In this document: in pieces, positions 26,606 through 34,955 of the stretch
Layout of the letters: each line of letters starts with the position of its first letter
Position numbering within the stretch: the first letter of the stretch is position 1
Assembly (NCBI RefSeq): GCF_003989135.1
Contig: NZ_RYZZ01000037.1
Location: 62,001 to 126,000, forward strand
DNA length: 64,000 nucleotides
From: Peribacillus cavernae
Lineage (GTDB): Bacteria > Bacillota > Bacilli > Bacillales > DSM-1321
Direction: 5' to 3'
Made by a program: the position numbers and the translations under genes
Notes under the pieces: generated by a model
What the model saw: only the letters and a program-made list of their open reading frames with translations
The model's database searches: none
What the model was told of the DNA's origin: nothing

Positions 26606-27043
26606 TTAGTTCTTGAATGCCGAAACCGGCCCTAAGGCATTTGTTAAGTAGTCACGTACCAGGTTCGGAAAAGCTTTAAACGCTCCGATATTTTCAGTAA
26701 ATATTTTCAGCAATTTGTCATGGGGTATGCTGATGTATTCCTGAACAAGCATTTTCCGAAGCGGCAAAACTTGTTTAAACTGATCGGCAATATTCTCATC
26801 AATGACTTTTTCATCAAGCAGAATATCGATAATATCTTCAAAGCTCCCGGGATCACGCATAATAAAGCCATCAATCACGGCGTTCCCTGCATCAAGCACG
26901 GAATCAAGCGAAGTCTGGATGATTCTCTCCAGGGCAAGTCCGGCAATATCAGTTTCCCATGCGGAATTGTTTTCAAAACGTTTGATCTGCTGCTCCAGGT
27001 AATTCAAAATTTGTTCAATCTTTTGTCTGTCCACAAAATACAT
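26606..27043 (-). CDS. yutE: DUF86/HepT-like HEPN protein YutE with altered RX4H motif
   Basis: HEPN-domain protein of the DUF86/HepT family, 145 residues from ATG 27043 (MYFVDRQKIE); GAAAGGAT lies nine bases upstream, and 41 codons of open frame beyond it are not used. The family RNase motif RX4HXY is expected in LRNxxVHEY; here residues 96-103 read R-K-M-L-V-Q-E-Y, so the His is Gln101 (codon CAG, 26741-26743). No MNT nucleotidyltransferase antitoxin gene adjoins it, so this is a chromosomal orphan and probably not an active toxin RNase. It shares direction and likely a transcript with yutF. Confidence 0.85.
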   Translation of the reverse strand: MYFVDRQKIEQILNYLEQQIKRFENNSAWETDIAGLALERIIQTSLDSVLDAGNAVIDGFIMRDPGSFEDIIDILLDEKVIDENIADQFKQVLPLRKMLVQEYISIPHDKLLKIFTENIGAFKAFPNLVRDYLTNALGPVSAFKN

Positions 27044-27238
27044 TGTTCCCAGATCCTTTCTAATCAACCTTATTTCTTGATCATACCATAGCTTTCCCCA
27101 CTCGCTCAATTCCTTCGGCTGCCATAGCAAAATCGAAAAATATTCAATATCCTTTTCAAATTCCATTTTCTTTTACTGTGCCAATCCTTTATTTGTTATC
27201 ATTAAAAATAGACAGTTTGTTAAAGGGGGGATAGTACT

Positions 27239-27505
27239 ATGGGAGAACGTTTTTTCTTATATAACGACATCGTGGATTCGAAAACACGCTTTGTCAGCTT
27301 TATGGGAGATCAGTCAAGATTCGATCTGGCTGTGATTACCACTGACCGCTTTTATGGTAAAAAGCTAGTGCTTGACATGCAAAGCACCCGTTTTGCGATA
27401 ATCGGACAGGATGATCTCGAGGAGGAAGGGTACATCGAACACGCTTTTCAAATCGCAGAGGACGAAGCCTCGGAACTTCGGGACTTTTTATACGAGGTCG
27501 TCTAA
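27239..27505 (+). CDS. DUF3055 family protein
   Basis: Small acidic cytosolic protein of 88 residues found across Bacillaceae (DUF3055, recognised from FFLYNDIVDSKTRFVSFMGD). No known function, cofactor motif or membrane segment. Start ATG 27239 with AAAGGGGGG at eight bases, a strong site. Lies between yutE and yutD, divergent from yutE. Confidence 0.82.
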   Translation: MGERFFLYNDIVDSKTRFVSFMGDQSRFDLAVITTDRFYGKKLVLDMQSTRFAIIGQDDLEEEGYIEHAFQIAEDEASELRDFLYEVV

Positions 27506-27604
27506 AAACTCATGATTTAATTTGCAGTAGGGAACCCTTAATAAACGGAGTTCATCCAAAAACACTTGGAGTACTCACGTTTGATTCTATAAGGGGTGGT
27601 AACT

Positions 27605-27898
27605 GTGGATAAAGAAGAAGCACACCATGACTTTGCGAATGTAGAAAAGCAAAGAGATTATTTAACGGCTGAAGAGTTTCCGGAAGGATCATACGGTGCT
27701 GCAAGAGGGAAAAGTGACCCTGTGGAAAATAAAAGCACACCATGGGAAGAAGGGCAAAGATATTACAGCGCTTTTACTTATGAAAATAAATCGCTGCATG
27801 AAAACTTGCCCCGTCAGTATGATGGAGCCCATCCGATGCATGACGATCCTGATTCCGAAGAGCAGCCTCCTTACACGAATACAGATAATGAAAGCTAA
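27605..27898 (+). CDS. small hydrophilic protein, unknown (possibly spore-associated)
   Basis: A 97-residue, very hydrophilic, His/Glu/Asp/Pro-rich protein without membrane segment, from GTG 27605 (VDKEEAHHDF) with AAGGGGTGG five bases before it; GTG 27596 is the alternative. Visible features: TPWEEGQRYYSAFTYENKSL in the middle and a disordered acidic tail (MHDDPDSEEQPPYTNTD). The composition resembles small spore-expressed Bacillus proteins such as DUF3905, but I do not recognise it firmly. A GC-rich terminator follows. Confidence 0.65.
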   Translation: MDKEEAHHDFANVEKQRDYLTAEEFPEGSYGAARGKSDPVENKSTPWEEGQRYYSAFTYENKSLHENLPRQYDGAHPMHDDPDSEEQPPYTNTDNES

Positions 27899-27902
27899 AA
27901 CG

Positions 27903-27927
27903 AAAGGCCGGGGAATCCCGGCCTTTT
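27903..27927. terminator. bidirectional terminator
   Basis: AAAGGCCGGG / CCCGGCCTTT, perfect 10-bp stem with a 4-5 nt loop, T-rich on both sides; shared by the small gene on the left and yutD. Confidence 0.92.
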
Positions 27928-27930
27928 CAG

Positions 27931-28206
27931 TTATTTTTTTATTTTTTTGACTACAAAATATGGACAGCCAAAATTGCAGTATTCATATAAATATTCACTA
28001 AGGATGCTGATTTTTGTATCAAAGGTAGCCTTTTGGTTCTGGTCGTCAAAAAAACCGCGAAGCCTTAACTGTCCGTAGCCCCAATCGCCGACTATATAGT
28101 CATATTTCGTTAAAATCTCGCTATAACGTGAACGAAAAGCCTCTTCGTTAAAGCCTTCCCTGTAATTCTCTGCTACTTCATATGTCATGTTATTGATACT
28201 GATCAT
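27931..28206 (-). CDS. yutD: YutD family protein
   Basis: YutD-family (DUF1027) cytosolic protein, 91 residues; the core YDYIVGDWGYGQLRLRGFFD and the end YEYCNFGCPYFVVKKI are characteristic. Two cysteines in CNFGC are conserved-looking and could bind metal. Function unknown. Start ATG 28206 has GAGGTGAAAAG upstream. Divergent from yutC, as in B. subtilis. Confidence 0.9.
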   Translation of the reverse strand: MISINNMTYEVAENYREGFNEEAFRSRYSEILTKYDYIVGDWGYGQLRLRGFFDDQNQKATFDTKISILSEYLYEYCNFGCPYFVVKKIKK

Positions 28207-28317
28207 CTTTTCACCTCACATAAAACCGGCTATTTTAAATTATAACTGATTCCCCATGAATTTCTAAGCTAAAATTAGATAAATTGTTCACCCTAAGTGT
28301 TTGAGGGGGTGCTTTAC

Positions 28318-28977
28318 TTGAAAAAAACAATAATGACAATAGGATTGGGCTCATTAATAGCTCTTACTGGCTGTAATGCAGATAACGGCAATGATGACCA
28401 GCGCACGGGTATGCTCGATACGACAAATCCAACTAGAGTCAATACACCAGCCCAATATTATGATGAAGATTTTCGCGGAACGAATAATAGGTCAGAGGAC
28501 TTCGGTTACACCCGCGTAAACAATAATACCAACGCCAGAAATGATAACAGCGGCGATACGCCAACGATTGACAGGGAGCAACTTGCCCATATGATTTCAC
28601 GGCTAGGCAATCAAATCCCGAACGTGGATGATGTGTCTACACTCGTTACAGATGAAGAGGTCTTGATCGTATACGGCGGTTCCGATTCTAAGAACCGCAA
28701 TGCGACTGCCGACCAGGTAAAAAGGACTGCTTTATCTGTTGTGCCTCGTTTCTATCACGTTTATGTAAGTGACAATGAGTCGCTTAGACAAAACGTTGAA
28801 AATTATGCGACGCAGGATACAGACAGCCGCGGCATCGAAAACTCGATTGATCAAACTATAAAACAAATGCTTAAATCTCCGCAGGGTAATAAAGTCAGCA
28901 ATGGCGAAAACGCCAATGGAGAAAGCATAGGCGAACGCAATGGTCAGCTGGACAAAGACGATATCAGCCGACATTAA
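28318..28977 (+). CDS. yutC: YhcN/YlaJ-family sporulation lipoprotein (YutC)
   Basis: Exported lipoprotein of 219 residues. Start TTG 28318 (LKKTIMTIGLG) follows GAGGGGGTG; the earlier GTG 28297 overlaps the ribosome binding site. Signal peptide residues 1-18 with lipobox LTGC (Cys19). A disordered Asn/Asp-rich linker precedes the YhcN/YlaJ domain (about residues 88-175: ISRLGNQIPNVDDVSTLVTD, KRTALSVVPRFYHVYVSD). Relatives sit in the spore inner membrane and affect outgrowth. A dispersed repeat element begins right after the stop. Confidence 0.87.
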   Translation: MKKTIMTIGLGSLIALTGCNADNGNDDQRTGMLDTTNPTRVNTPAQYYDEDFRGTNNRSEDFGYTRVNNNTNARNDNSGDTPTIDREQLAHMISRLGNQIPNVDDVSTLVTDEEVLIVYGGSDSKNRNATADQVKRTALSVVPRFYHVYVSDNESLRQNVENYATQDTDSRGIENSIDQTIKQMLKSPQGNKVSNGENANGESIGERNGQLDKDDISRH

Positions 28978-28978
28978 G

Positions 28979-29164
28979 AAAAGTGCAAGCGCCTTGTAAA
29001 AGGAACGTCGACGTCAGCATATCCTGTGCAAGTAGATAGATCCCTGCATAAGGCGCTGTTTGCCTTCTGAAGGGAGATGGCTTATGACCTCGAGGCCGAC
29101 TAAGATCGCCACTTCAGCACTAGTACGTCATGTGCGTCGGGGCTAGGCGCTGGAACTAGACAAC
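28979..29164. repeat. dispersed palindromic-ended repeat, copy 1 (long)
   Basis: A 186-bp element. Its left end AAAGTGCAAGCGCCTTGT and right end GGCGCTGGAACT are imperfect inverted repeats, and the interior contains GGCTTATGACCTCGAGG. The same ends and interior block occur at 30328-30456; left-end fragments recur at 49400 and 52543. No open frame. Resembles a MITE or intergenic structured repeat common in Bacillaceae. Confidence 0.75.
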
Positions 29165-29199
29165 ATATAATAATTTTTGACGATAGTTAAGAAATAGAC

Positions 29200-29233
29200 A
29201 AAGAAAGTGCCGTGAATGCGGCACTTTCTTTTA
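29200..29233. terminator. terminator after lipA
   Basis: AAAGAAAGTGCCG / CGGCACTTTCTTT stem of 12-13 bp, loop about 6 nt, T-runs both sides; 20 bp after the lipA stop. Confidence 0.9.
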
Positions 29234-29252
29234 TTTGGTCATCAAGCCTAAT

Positions 29253-30170
29253 TTAATTTGCTTCCGATACTTTCTCCCCTTGCTGGTGCATTTGTTTCGC
29301 CGCAGCATTTACCTGCTCATCTGCATGGTAAGAGGAACGAACCATCGGGCCCGCCTCACAGTGGCTGAAGCCTTTTGAAAGGGCAATTTCCTTTAGCTCG
29401 GCAAATTCCTCAGGGCTGTAATATTTCTGAACCTTCAAGTGCTTCTTGGTCGGCTGCAAGTACTGTCCGATTGTCATGATATCTACCTTGTTTGCGCGAA
29501 GATCAACCATTGTTTCAATGATTTCTTCTTTCGTTTCACCTAGACCGATCATCAGACTGGATTTAGTCGGGATTTCAGGATACATTTCCTTTGCTCTCAA
29601 TAGTAATTCCAGGGAACGGTTGTATTTTGCTCTTGCGCGTACACGATCAGACAACCGTCTTACTGTTTCGATATTATGGTTAAGGATGTCCGGCTTTGCG
29701 TCCATCAGCGTTTTCAGGTTTTCATAGACGCCGCCCATATCGGAAGGCAAGACTTCAATCGAAGTAAACGGATTTTTCCTCCGGATTGCCCTAACAGTTT
29801 CAGCAAATACAGCAGACCCGCCGTCCTTCAAGTCGTCACGTGCAACAGCTGTAATCACGGCATGCTTCAGGTTCATCGTAAATACAGAATCAGCCACGCG
29901 TTCCGGCTCTGCCAAATCCAATTCAGTAGGAAGGCCTGTTTTTACGGCACAGAAGCGGCACGCTCTCGTACAGACATCACCGAGAATCATAAAAGTAGCT
30001 GTGCGCCTTACCGCCCAGCATTCATGAATATTCGGACACTTTGCTTCTTCGCACACTGTATGTAAATTCTTCTCACGCATCATTTTCTTCAAGCCTGTAT
30101 AATTTTCATTCGTATTTAGTTTTATTTTCAACCATTCCGGTTTACGCAAATGCTCTTCTTTTGTACTCAT
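29253..30170 (-). CDS. lipA: lipoyl synthase
   Basis: Radical SAM enzyme inserting two sulfurs into octanoyl-protein to form lipoyl groups (target proteins include GcvH encoded at 48.5 kb). 305 residues from ATG 30170 ([10 protein letters not shown]), with GGAGTG eight bases upstream; the 36 codons before it are not supported. Both 4Fe-4S clusters are visible: auxiliary Cys40, Cys45, Cys51 and radical SAM Cys67, Cys71, Cys74 (CTRACRFC). The conserved RSSYHA near the C terminus supplies the serine ligand. Monocistronic, flanked by two copies of a dispersed repeat. Confidence 0.97.
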   Translation of the reverse strand: MSTKEEHLRKPEWLKIKLNTNENYTGLKKMMREKNLHTVCEEAKCPNIHECWAVRRTATFMILGDVCTRACRFCAVKTGLPTELDLAEPERVADSVFTMNLKHAVITAVARDDLKDGGSAVFAETVRAIRRKNPFTSIEVLPSDMGGVYENLKTLMDAKPDILNHNIETVRRLSDRVRARAKYNRSLELLLRAKEMYPEIPTKSSLMIGLGETKEEIIETMVDLRANKVDIMTIGQYLQPTKKHLKVQKYYSPEEFAELKEIALSKGFSHCEAGPMVRSSYHADEQVNAAAKQMHQQGEKVSEAN

Positions 30171-30327
30171 GAAGATGTCACTCCATTTCTGTATTTTCAA
30201 GTGAAAGCGTGATTTTTCTTCTTTAGTCACTTTATCATAATAAAATACATACAAACAAGTTTCATGGCTTATTACCATTATTTGATTTCATTATTTTTAT
30301 TATAACTCAGCAAACTAAATTTATAAG

Positions 30328-30456
30328 AGAAAAGCGCAAGCGCCTTGTTCAGCCCCGACAAGCGTAAGACAAGCAGCTGTATGGGGAGCGATTTTCTCCC
30401 TATCAGATGATTGGCTTATGACCTCGAGGGGCTAGGCTGCTTGCGCTAGACGCTAT
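30328..30456. repeat. dispersed palindromic-ended repeat, copy 2 (short)
   Basis: About 129 bp. AAAAGCGCAAGCGCCTTG at the left and GCTTGCGCTAGACGCT at the right form imperfect terminal inverted repeats. The interior block GGCTTATGACCTCGAGG and GGGGCTAGGC match copy 1 at 28979-29164. It fills the spacer between divergent lipA and lytH just before the lytH ribosome binding site. Confidence 0.75.
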
Positions 30457-30486
30457 GTCATTTTTTTTTAAGAAAGGAGAATCAGT

Positions 30487-31497
30487 TTGTTATCTAAAAA
30501 GGTCCTTTCATTCATATTGTTTTTTTTCCTATGCGGGTCGTTTCAAACACAGGCGGGTGCAAGCACAGACCAATCGGGAAAGCCTGCTTCGGATCGACTT
30601 GCTGAAAGAATGATGTTATATAAAAATATAGAGGCCGCTATGCAGATCCCGTGGTATTACATGGCAGCAATTGATCAATATGAACATAGCCTAAGAAACT
30701 CACGGAGAGATTTAGAAAAAGCAAAGGGTGCTGTAGGGATTCATATTGAACCGGAAAGATGGAGCGGAATGTTAAATCCTAACAAAAATGACCACAATCC
30801 CTTAACCATTAGTTTTTTTGATGGACTCGGCATGGACGGAAACGGCGATCATAAGGCAGATGTGAACAATGATGAAGATATTTTATTTACGATTGCCAAC
30901 CATATTCTATTCTTTGGAACAGATGAAGATAACTTCCGAATCGCCTTATGGAATTATTATAAACGCGACAAGGCAGTCGGAATTATCATGGGAAACGCAA
31001 GTATTTTTAAAAAGTTCGGCCGTATTGACCTCCAGGAAAATGCCTTTCCAGTTCCAGTCAGGACTCATTACAGCTACCGCAGCACATGGGGCTTTGCCCG
31101 AGGCTGGGGCGGAAGGCGTTCACATGAAGGAACAGATATTTTTGCCGACTATGGATTGCCTGTCAGGTCAACCTGCTACGGGATTATCGAAATGAAAGGC
31201 TGGAATAAGTATGGAGGCTGGCGAATCGGCATCCGCGATATCAATAACACATACCATTATTTTGCACACTTAAGCGGTTTTGCTAAGGATCTTCGGATTG
31301 GCCAGGTCATAGAGCCAGGCACCGTAATCGGCGGTGTAGGCAGCTCGGGATATGGACCTCCGGGAACCTCAGGAAAGTTTCCGCCGCATTTGCACTATGG
31401 TATGTATAGAGATAACGGCTTCATTGAGTGGAGCTTTGATCCAACACCACATTTACGCGTGTGGGAACGGAAGGACTTAGCGAAAAGGCGAAGCTAA
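30487..31497 (+). CDS. lytH: M23 L-alanyl-D-glutamate peptidase LytH
   Basis: Sporulation endopeptidase that trims cortex peptidoglycan side chains to single L-alanine. 336 residues from TTG 30487 behind AAAGGAG. A signal peptide covers about residues 1-25. The N-terminal half carries an LT-like region; the LytM/M23 domain in the C-terminal part has the zinc ligands His213 and Asp217 (SHEGTDIF) and the HxH pair His301/His303 (PPHLHYG). Expected to be made in the mother cell in late sporulation. Positional homologue of B. subtilis lytH. Confidence 0.92.
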   Translation: MLSKKVLSFILFFFLCGSFQTQAGASTDQSGKPASDRLAERMMLYKNIEAAMQIPWYYMAAIDQYEHSLRNSRRDLEKAKGAVGIHIEPERWSGMLNPNKNDHNPLTISFFDGLGMDGNGDHKADVNNDEDILFTIANHILFFGTDEDNFRIALWNYYKRDKAVGIIMGNASIFKKFGRIDLQENAFPVPVRTHYSYRSTWGFARGWGGRRSHEGTDIFADYGLPVRSTCYGIIEMKGWNKYGGWRIGIRDINNTYHYFAHLSGFAKDLRIGQVIEPGTVIGGVGSSGYGPPGTSGKFPPHLHYGMYRDNGFIEWSFDPTPHLRVWERKDLAKRRS

Positions 31498-31547
31498 GGA
31501 TTTAAATGAATCATACAGTCGAAAGATTAAATGAAGGAACCAAAGAC

Positions 31548-31574
31548 CCTACAGCTGATTACTGCAGGGTCCTT
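31548..31574. terminator. terminator between lytH and yunB
   Basis: GACCCTACAG... and CTGCAGGGTC form a hairpin flanked by GAACC/GGTCCTTC; it separates convergent lytH and yunB. Imperfect T-runs. Confidence 0.6.
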
Positions 31575-31582
31575 CATTATAT

Positions 31583-32341
31583 TTACTTTTTTGTTTTCGG
31601 TAGTTCCACGGCCGGATTCGAAGTTCCACCGTTATTAAAGTACTGTGGAACCTCCCCAGGTATTAGTGCCCATCCTAAAGGGATATCATGCTCAACTGTT
31701 GTCACCTCTGTGGCAAATGGGATGATTATCTGGACATTTACTTTAACATGAATATAGAAGTCAACCACGGTATTGTTGATTCCAGATGGAACGGAATTCC
31801 ATTTGATCGTTGCCTTGGCATCACCTAGCGCCTCGAATTTGACCGGTATTTTTGGTCCAAGATTTCCCAATAAGGCCATATTGGTGGCCTGACCGAGCGG
31901 AACATTAAAGACTAACCCGGATGACTCAGCCTTCTCATCCATCTCGACGTCTATACCAGTCAATGACTCCATTCCAGTAAAGTTTCCTTTTTCCGCTTCT
32001 TTTAGATTCATTAAGATCAGATTTTGTGTCTCTCCCTGGATACGATTGATTAGTGCTGTGTTCCAACTATATGATGGTGCTGCATTTTTATTTTGAGTTG
32101 GAATTTCTTGAATGATTGCGTTTGTATCCGTTTCTTCCACGATTTTCTGATTAATTGCTTTATTTATAACATAAATCGCCAGCTTTCTTGATTGGGCCTC
32201 GGCAAAGCTCATTAACGCCGGCTCGATTCCTTTATTAATAAAGAATAATCCGCCGGCTGTTGAAAAAACAAAGAAAACGAATGTCAGCAAAAATACATAT
32301 CGCAGCGGCAAAGGACCTTTCTGCCTGCGTTTGAAAGCCAA
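31583..32341 (-). CDS. yunB: sporulation protein YunB
   Basis: Mother-cell sporulation protein of 252 residues. Start TTG 32341 (LAFKRRQKGPLP) with GGGGGG seven bases before; the upstream ATG at 32392 would include the ribosome binding site. One membrane helix (about residues 15-37) follows a basic N terminus; the rest is predicted outside: YVINKAINQKI, the ETQNLILMNLKEAEKG block and VPLGQATNMALLGNLGPKIPVK are family features. Needed for efficient sporulation in B. subtilis with no known activity. Confidence 0.88.
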   Translation of the reverse strand: MAFKRRQKGPLPLRYVFLLTFVFFVFSTAGGLFFINKGIEPALMSFAEAQSRKLAIYVINKAINQKIVEETDTNAIIQEIPTQNKNAAPSYSWNTALINRIQGETQNLILMNLKEAEKGNFTGMESLTGIDVEMDEKAESSGLVFNVPLGQATNMALLGNLGPKIPVKFEALGDAKATIKWNSVPSGINNTVVDFYIHVKVNVQIIIPFATEVTTVEHDIPLGWALIPGEVPQYFNNGGTSNPAVELPKTKK

Positions 32342-32410
32342 AGAAAATCCCCCCTTACATGCTATATCTATGCTTGTATGGGAGGATATCATTCATTAAT
32401 TTTGACAGCC

Positions 32411-33514
32411 TTACTGGTTAATTTTGCTGTTGGCAGTGTCACAGTCGGCAATCAGCAAATGAGTATATATTTCTAAATCTACCTCATATGTATCGGCAAT
32501 TGGCTGCCCATTTTCTTCAAGTATCTCAATAACCGGCCTATCACTGCACCCGCGGTTCTGGCGCGATACGATTCCTTTGCGGCCGTCGTTTAACTTCACG
32601 CCCAGTCCATTTGGGTAAATGGCTACAGCCCGTCTGAAAGCTTCCACTACTTTTCGGTCAAACTGTATCCCTGAGCCAGCGTACAGGATTTCAAGCCCTT
32701 CATGAGGAAGCAGCGCAGATCTGTATACCCGATTCGATGTAACGGCATCAAAGACATCGGCCACGGCAATGATTTTACCAAAGTAATGGATATCATCCCC
32801 GGCAAGGCCGCGTGGATAGCCCGAACCATCCAACCTTTCATGGTGCTGATAAGCACAGTGTGCAACGAGGAGCGGTACTGTATGCACGTTTCTAATGATT
32901 TGAAAACCGGTCTCTGAATGCTTTTTAATTTCCGTAAACTCTTCTTCGGTCAGTTTCCCTGGTTTCATTAAGATGTCAACGGGAACAAGTATTTTTCCGA
33001 CATCATGCAGAATCGCCCCCAGTCCTAGTGTCTCCATCTGCTTGGGTTTCAGCTTTAGTTCTGTGCCAATCGCAAGAGAATAAAGCGTAACATTGAATGA
33101 ATGGGTAAAAATGTAATTATCATATGTATAAATGTCTGCGAGCAAAGTCAACAGTTCCTGGTTTCCACGTATTTCAATCAAAATATCTCGAATTAATCCT
33201 GTAAAACGCCTTGATGCTTTTTCAATGACCAACGAATTGGATAAGAAATCCTTGTTTTGCAGGTCACTGAACGTATCTTCAATCGTCTTGATGGCTTCTT
33301 TCCTTAAACGTTCCGATATACTTTTCCCCGGGTTAATGTGTTTGGTTTTTGGGTCATGTATATAAACAAACGGGATATTAAGCTCTTTCAAGCGTAGAAT
33401 CATTCTCTCGCTTAATTTAACCCCTTCATATAAAAGGATGTGCCCTCGTTCATTTTTTATGCTTTTTCCAAGCCTCACACCAGGAATCAGGGAATCTGTA
33501 GGTAATAATCTCAT
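32411..33514 (-). CDS. HD-GYP domain phosphohydrolase
   Basis: Probable cyclic-di-GMP (or related cyclic dinucleotide) phosphodiesterase, 367 residues. Start ATG 33514 (MRLLPTD) has AGGAG seven bases upstream, better than ATG 33520. The N-terminal 130 residues are a helical sensor-like region without membrane helices. The HD-GYP core has His138 in HSFN, His170-Asp171 in HDVGK and HHERLDGSGYPRG at residues 224-236, so all metal and GYP signatures are intact. A C-terminal beta extension follows residue 300. It is not in the B. subtilis yunB-yunC interval. A 52-bp tandem array lies 300 bp upstream. Confidence 0.88.
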   Translation of the reverse strand: MRLLPTDSLIPGVRLGKSIKNERGHILLYEGVKLSERMILRLKELNIPFVYIHDPKTKHINPGKSISERLRKEAIKTIEDTFSDLQNKDFLSNSLVIEKASRRFTGLIRDILIEIRGNQELLTLLADIYTYDNYIFTHSFNVTLYSLAIGTELKLKPKQMETLGLGAILHDVGKILVPVDILMKPGKLTEEEFTEIKKHSETGFQIIRNVHTVPLLVAHCAYQHHERLDGSGYPRGLAGDDIHYFGKIIAVADVFDAVTSNRVYRSALLPHEGLEILYAGSGIQFDRKVVEAFRRAVAIYPNGLGVKLNDGRKGIVSRQNRGCSDRPVIEILEENGQPIADTYEVDLEIYTHLLIADCDTANSKINQ

Positions 33515-33816
33515 GATCATTCTCCTATTTGCCTTTAATGAACTTCTCTGGGTTTTTTAATAAAAATTATTATAATTTGCCCGCAAGCAATAAAAACCTT
33601 TATTACCTTTATCGGATGATTTCCAGGAATATCAAGGGTTTCTTTTAGAAAGGAAATTATCCTTATAATCAAGCCAATCATTTAACACCGGCTTAACTGG
33701 TGTCACACAATTAAAAAGGATGTTAAAATCTACACTGAATAAAATGTCACTTTATGTTTTGAAAACCAGAAATAAGAGCTGGGGAATGAAACTGTTTAAC
33801 TAATTTGACGATAGGG

Positions 33817-34386
33817 TTATGAAGGACAAAACTCCACGGTTTAGGGGAGTGTAACGTCCTTCATAGGGGTTATGAAGGACAAAATCCACGATTCAAGGGA
33901 GTGTAACGTCCTTCATAGGGGTTATGAAGGACAAAATCCACGATTTAAGGGAGTGTAACGTCCTTCATAGGAGTTATGAAGGAAAAAATCCACGATTTAA
34001 GGGAGTGTAACGTCCTTCATAGGGGTTATGAAGGACAAAATCCACGATTTAAGGGAGTGTAACGTCCTTCATAGGGGTTATGAAGGACAAAATCCACGAT
34101 TTAGGAGGATGTAAAGTCCTTCATAGGAGTTATGAAGGACAAAATCCACGATTTAAGGGAGTGTAACGTTCTTCATAGGGGTTATGAAGGACAAAATCCA
34201 CGATTTAGGAGGATGCAAAGTCCTTCATAGGAGTTATGAAGGACAAAATCCACGATTTAAGGGAGTGTAACGTCCTTCATAGGGGTTATGAAGGACAAAA
34301 TCCACGATTTAGGAGGATGTAAAGTCCTTCATAGGAGTTATGAAAGACAAATCCCATGAAATAAAGGGGGGATAAGTCCTTCATAA
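33817..34386. repeat. 52-bp tandem array of palindromic units, 11 copies
   Basis: TTATGAAGGAC begins at 33817, 33870, 33922, 33974, 34026, 34078, 34130, 34182, 34234, 34286 and (as TTATGAAAGAC) 34338: one 53-bp and then 52-bp steps. Each unit ends with GTCCTTCATA, so neighbouring units form GTCCTTCATA-ggggt-TATGAAGGAC, a 10-bp stem with 5-nt loop. Two unit types exist: A (TTTAAGGGAGTGTAACG) and B (TTTAGGAGGATGTAAAG); units 6-10 alternate B-A-B-A-B, a 104-bp higher order. The last unit is diverged. The period is not a multiple of three and no long frame runs through. The gap 33521-34587 holds no gene. Confidence 0.95.
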
Positions 34387-34587
34387 ACTACTATTGTATA
34401 AATCAAGCTATAATGAGATGCTCAAAGCACTAAAAGCTCCCAGCATTTTCTATATTAATATTGTTTGATGATTAGCCTGTGAATTGGGTACTAATATTAA
34501 ACGCTAAATTCACTGCTGATTGTTAGTTTGTACTTCAAATCCGATCCTATTACTTACAAACCATGATGTTCCATTTCTAATCTAATC

Positions 34588-34890
34588 TTAGTACATTTTT
34601 AATAAGGCATCCTTCCCAATCATCCCTTTGGCAACTCCTGCTTGTTCCGCTGCCAGTGTGACCGATTCCAATGGAGCATTCAGCAATTCGTCAATCGTTT
34701 TAACACCAACTGCTCTGCCGGCAATAATGTTGCGGTCCTTTAGTCTCTCATTCAGAAGGCCGACATCCAATGCACCGCACATGATATATCCCTTTTCAGA
34801 CGTGATTGCCAGCAAGTTTGTTTTTGGCAATGCAACGGAAATGCCCAAAAATGTCTTACCGTCTAATATGATGGGGGTGACGTTTATCAT
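34588..34890 (-). CDS. yunC: DUF1805 protein YunC
   Basis: Small cytosolic DUF1805 protein, 100 residues, with the typical EKGYIMCGALDVGLLNERL block (residues 32-50) and the VGVKTIDELLNAPLESVT region. A crystal structure of the family exists but no activity is assigned. Start ATG 34890 has GGAAGGAGCGG upstream. Precedes yunD in gene order, read in the same direction. Confidence 0.88.
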   Translation of the reverse strand: MINVTPIILDGKTFLGISVALPKTNLLAITSEKGYIMCGALDVGLLNERLKDRNIIAGRAVGVKTIDELLNAPLESVTLAAEQAGVAKGMIGKDALLKMY

Positions 34891-34955
34891 TTCAACCGCT
34901 CCTTCCCTGTTTATTCATACTTTATGAATCAAAGCAGGGAAGCGTGTTATTCTTT

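Noticed and set aside
26606-27043. Active HepT/MNT toxin-antitoxin system
   Set aside because: No MNT nucleotidyltransferase gene adjoins yutE and the catalytic histidine is replaced; it is a conserved housekeeping-position gene.
33817-34386. CRISPR array
   Set aside because: The whole 52-bp unit is repeated; the sequence between palindromes is conserved, not variable as spacers would be, and no cas genes are near.
33817-34386. Repetitive surface-protein coding region
   Set aside because: The 52-bp period changes frame every unit and stop codons appear; no frame spans more than a few units.
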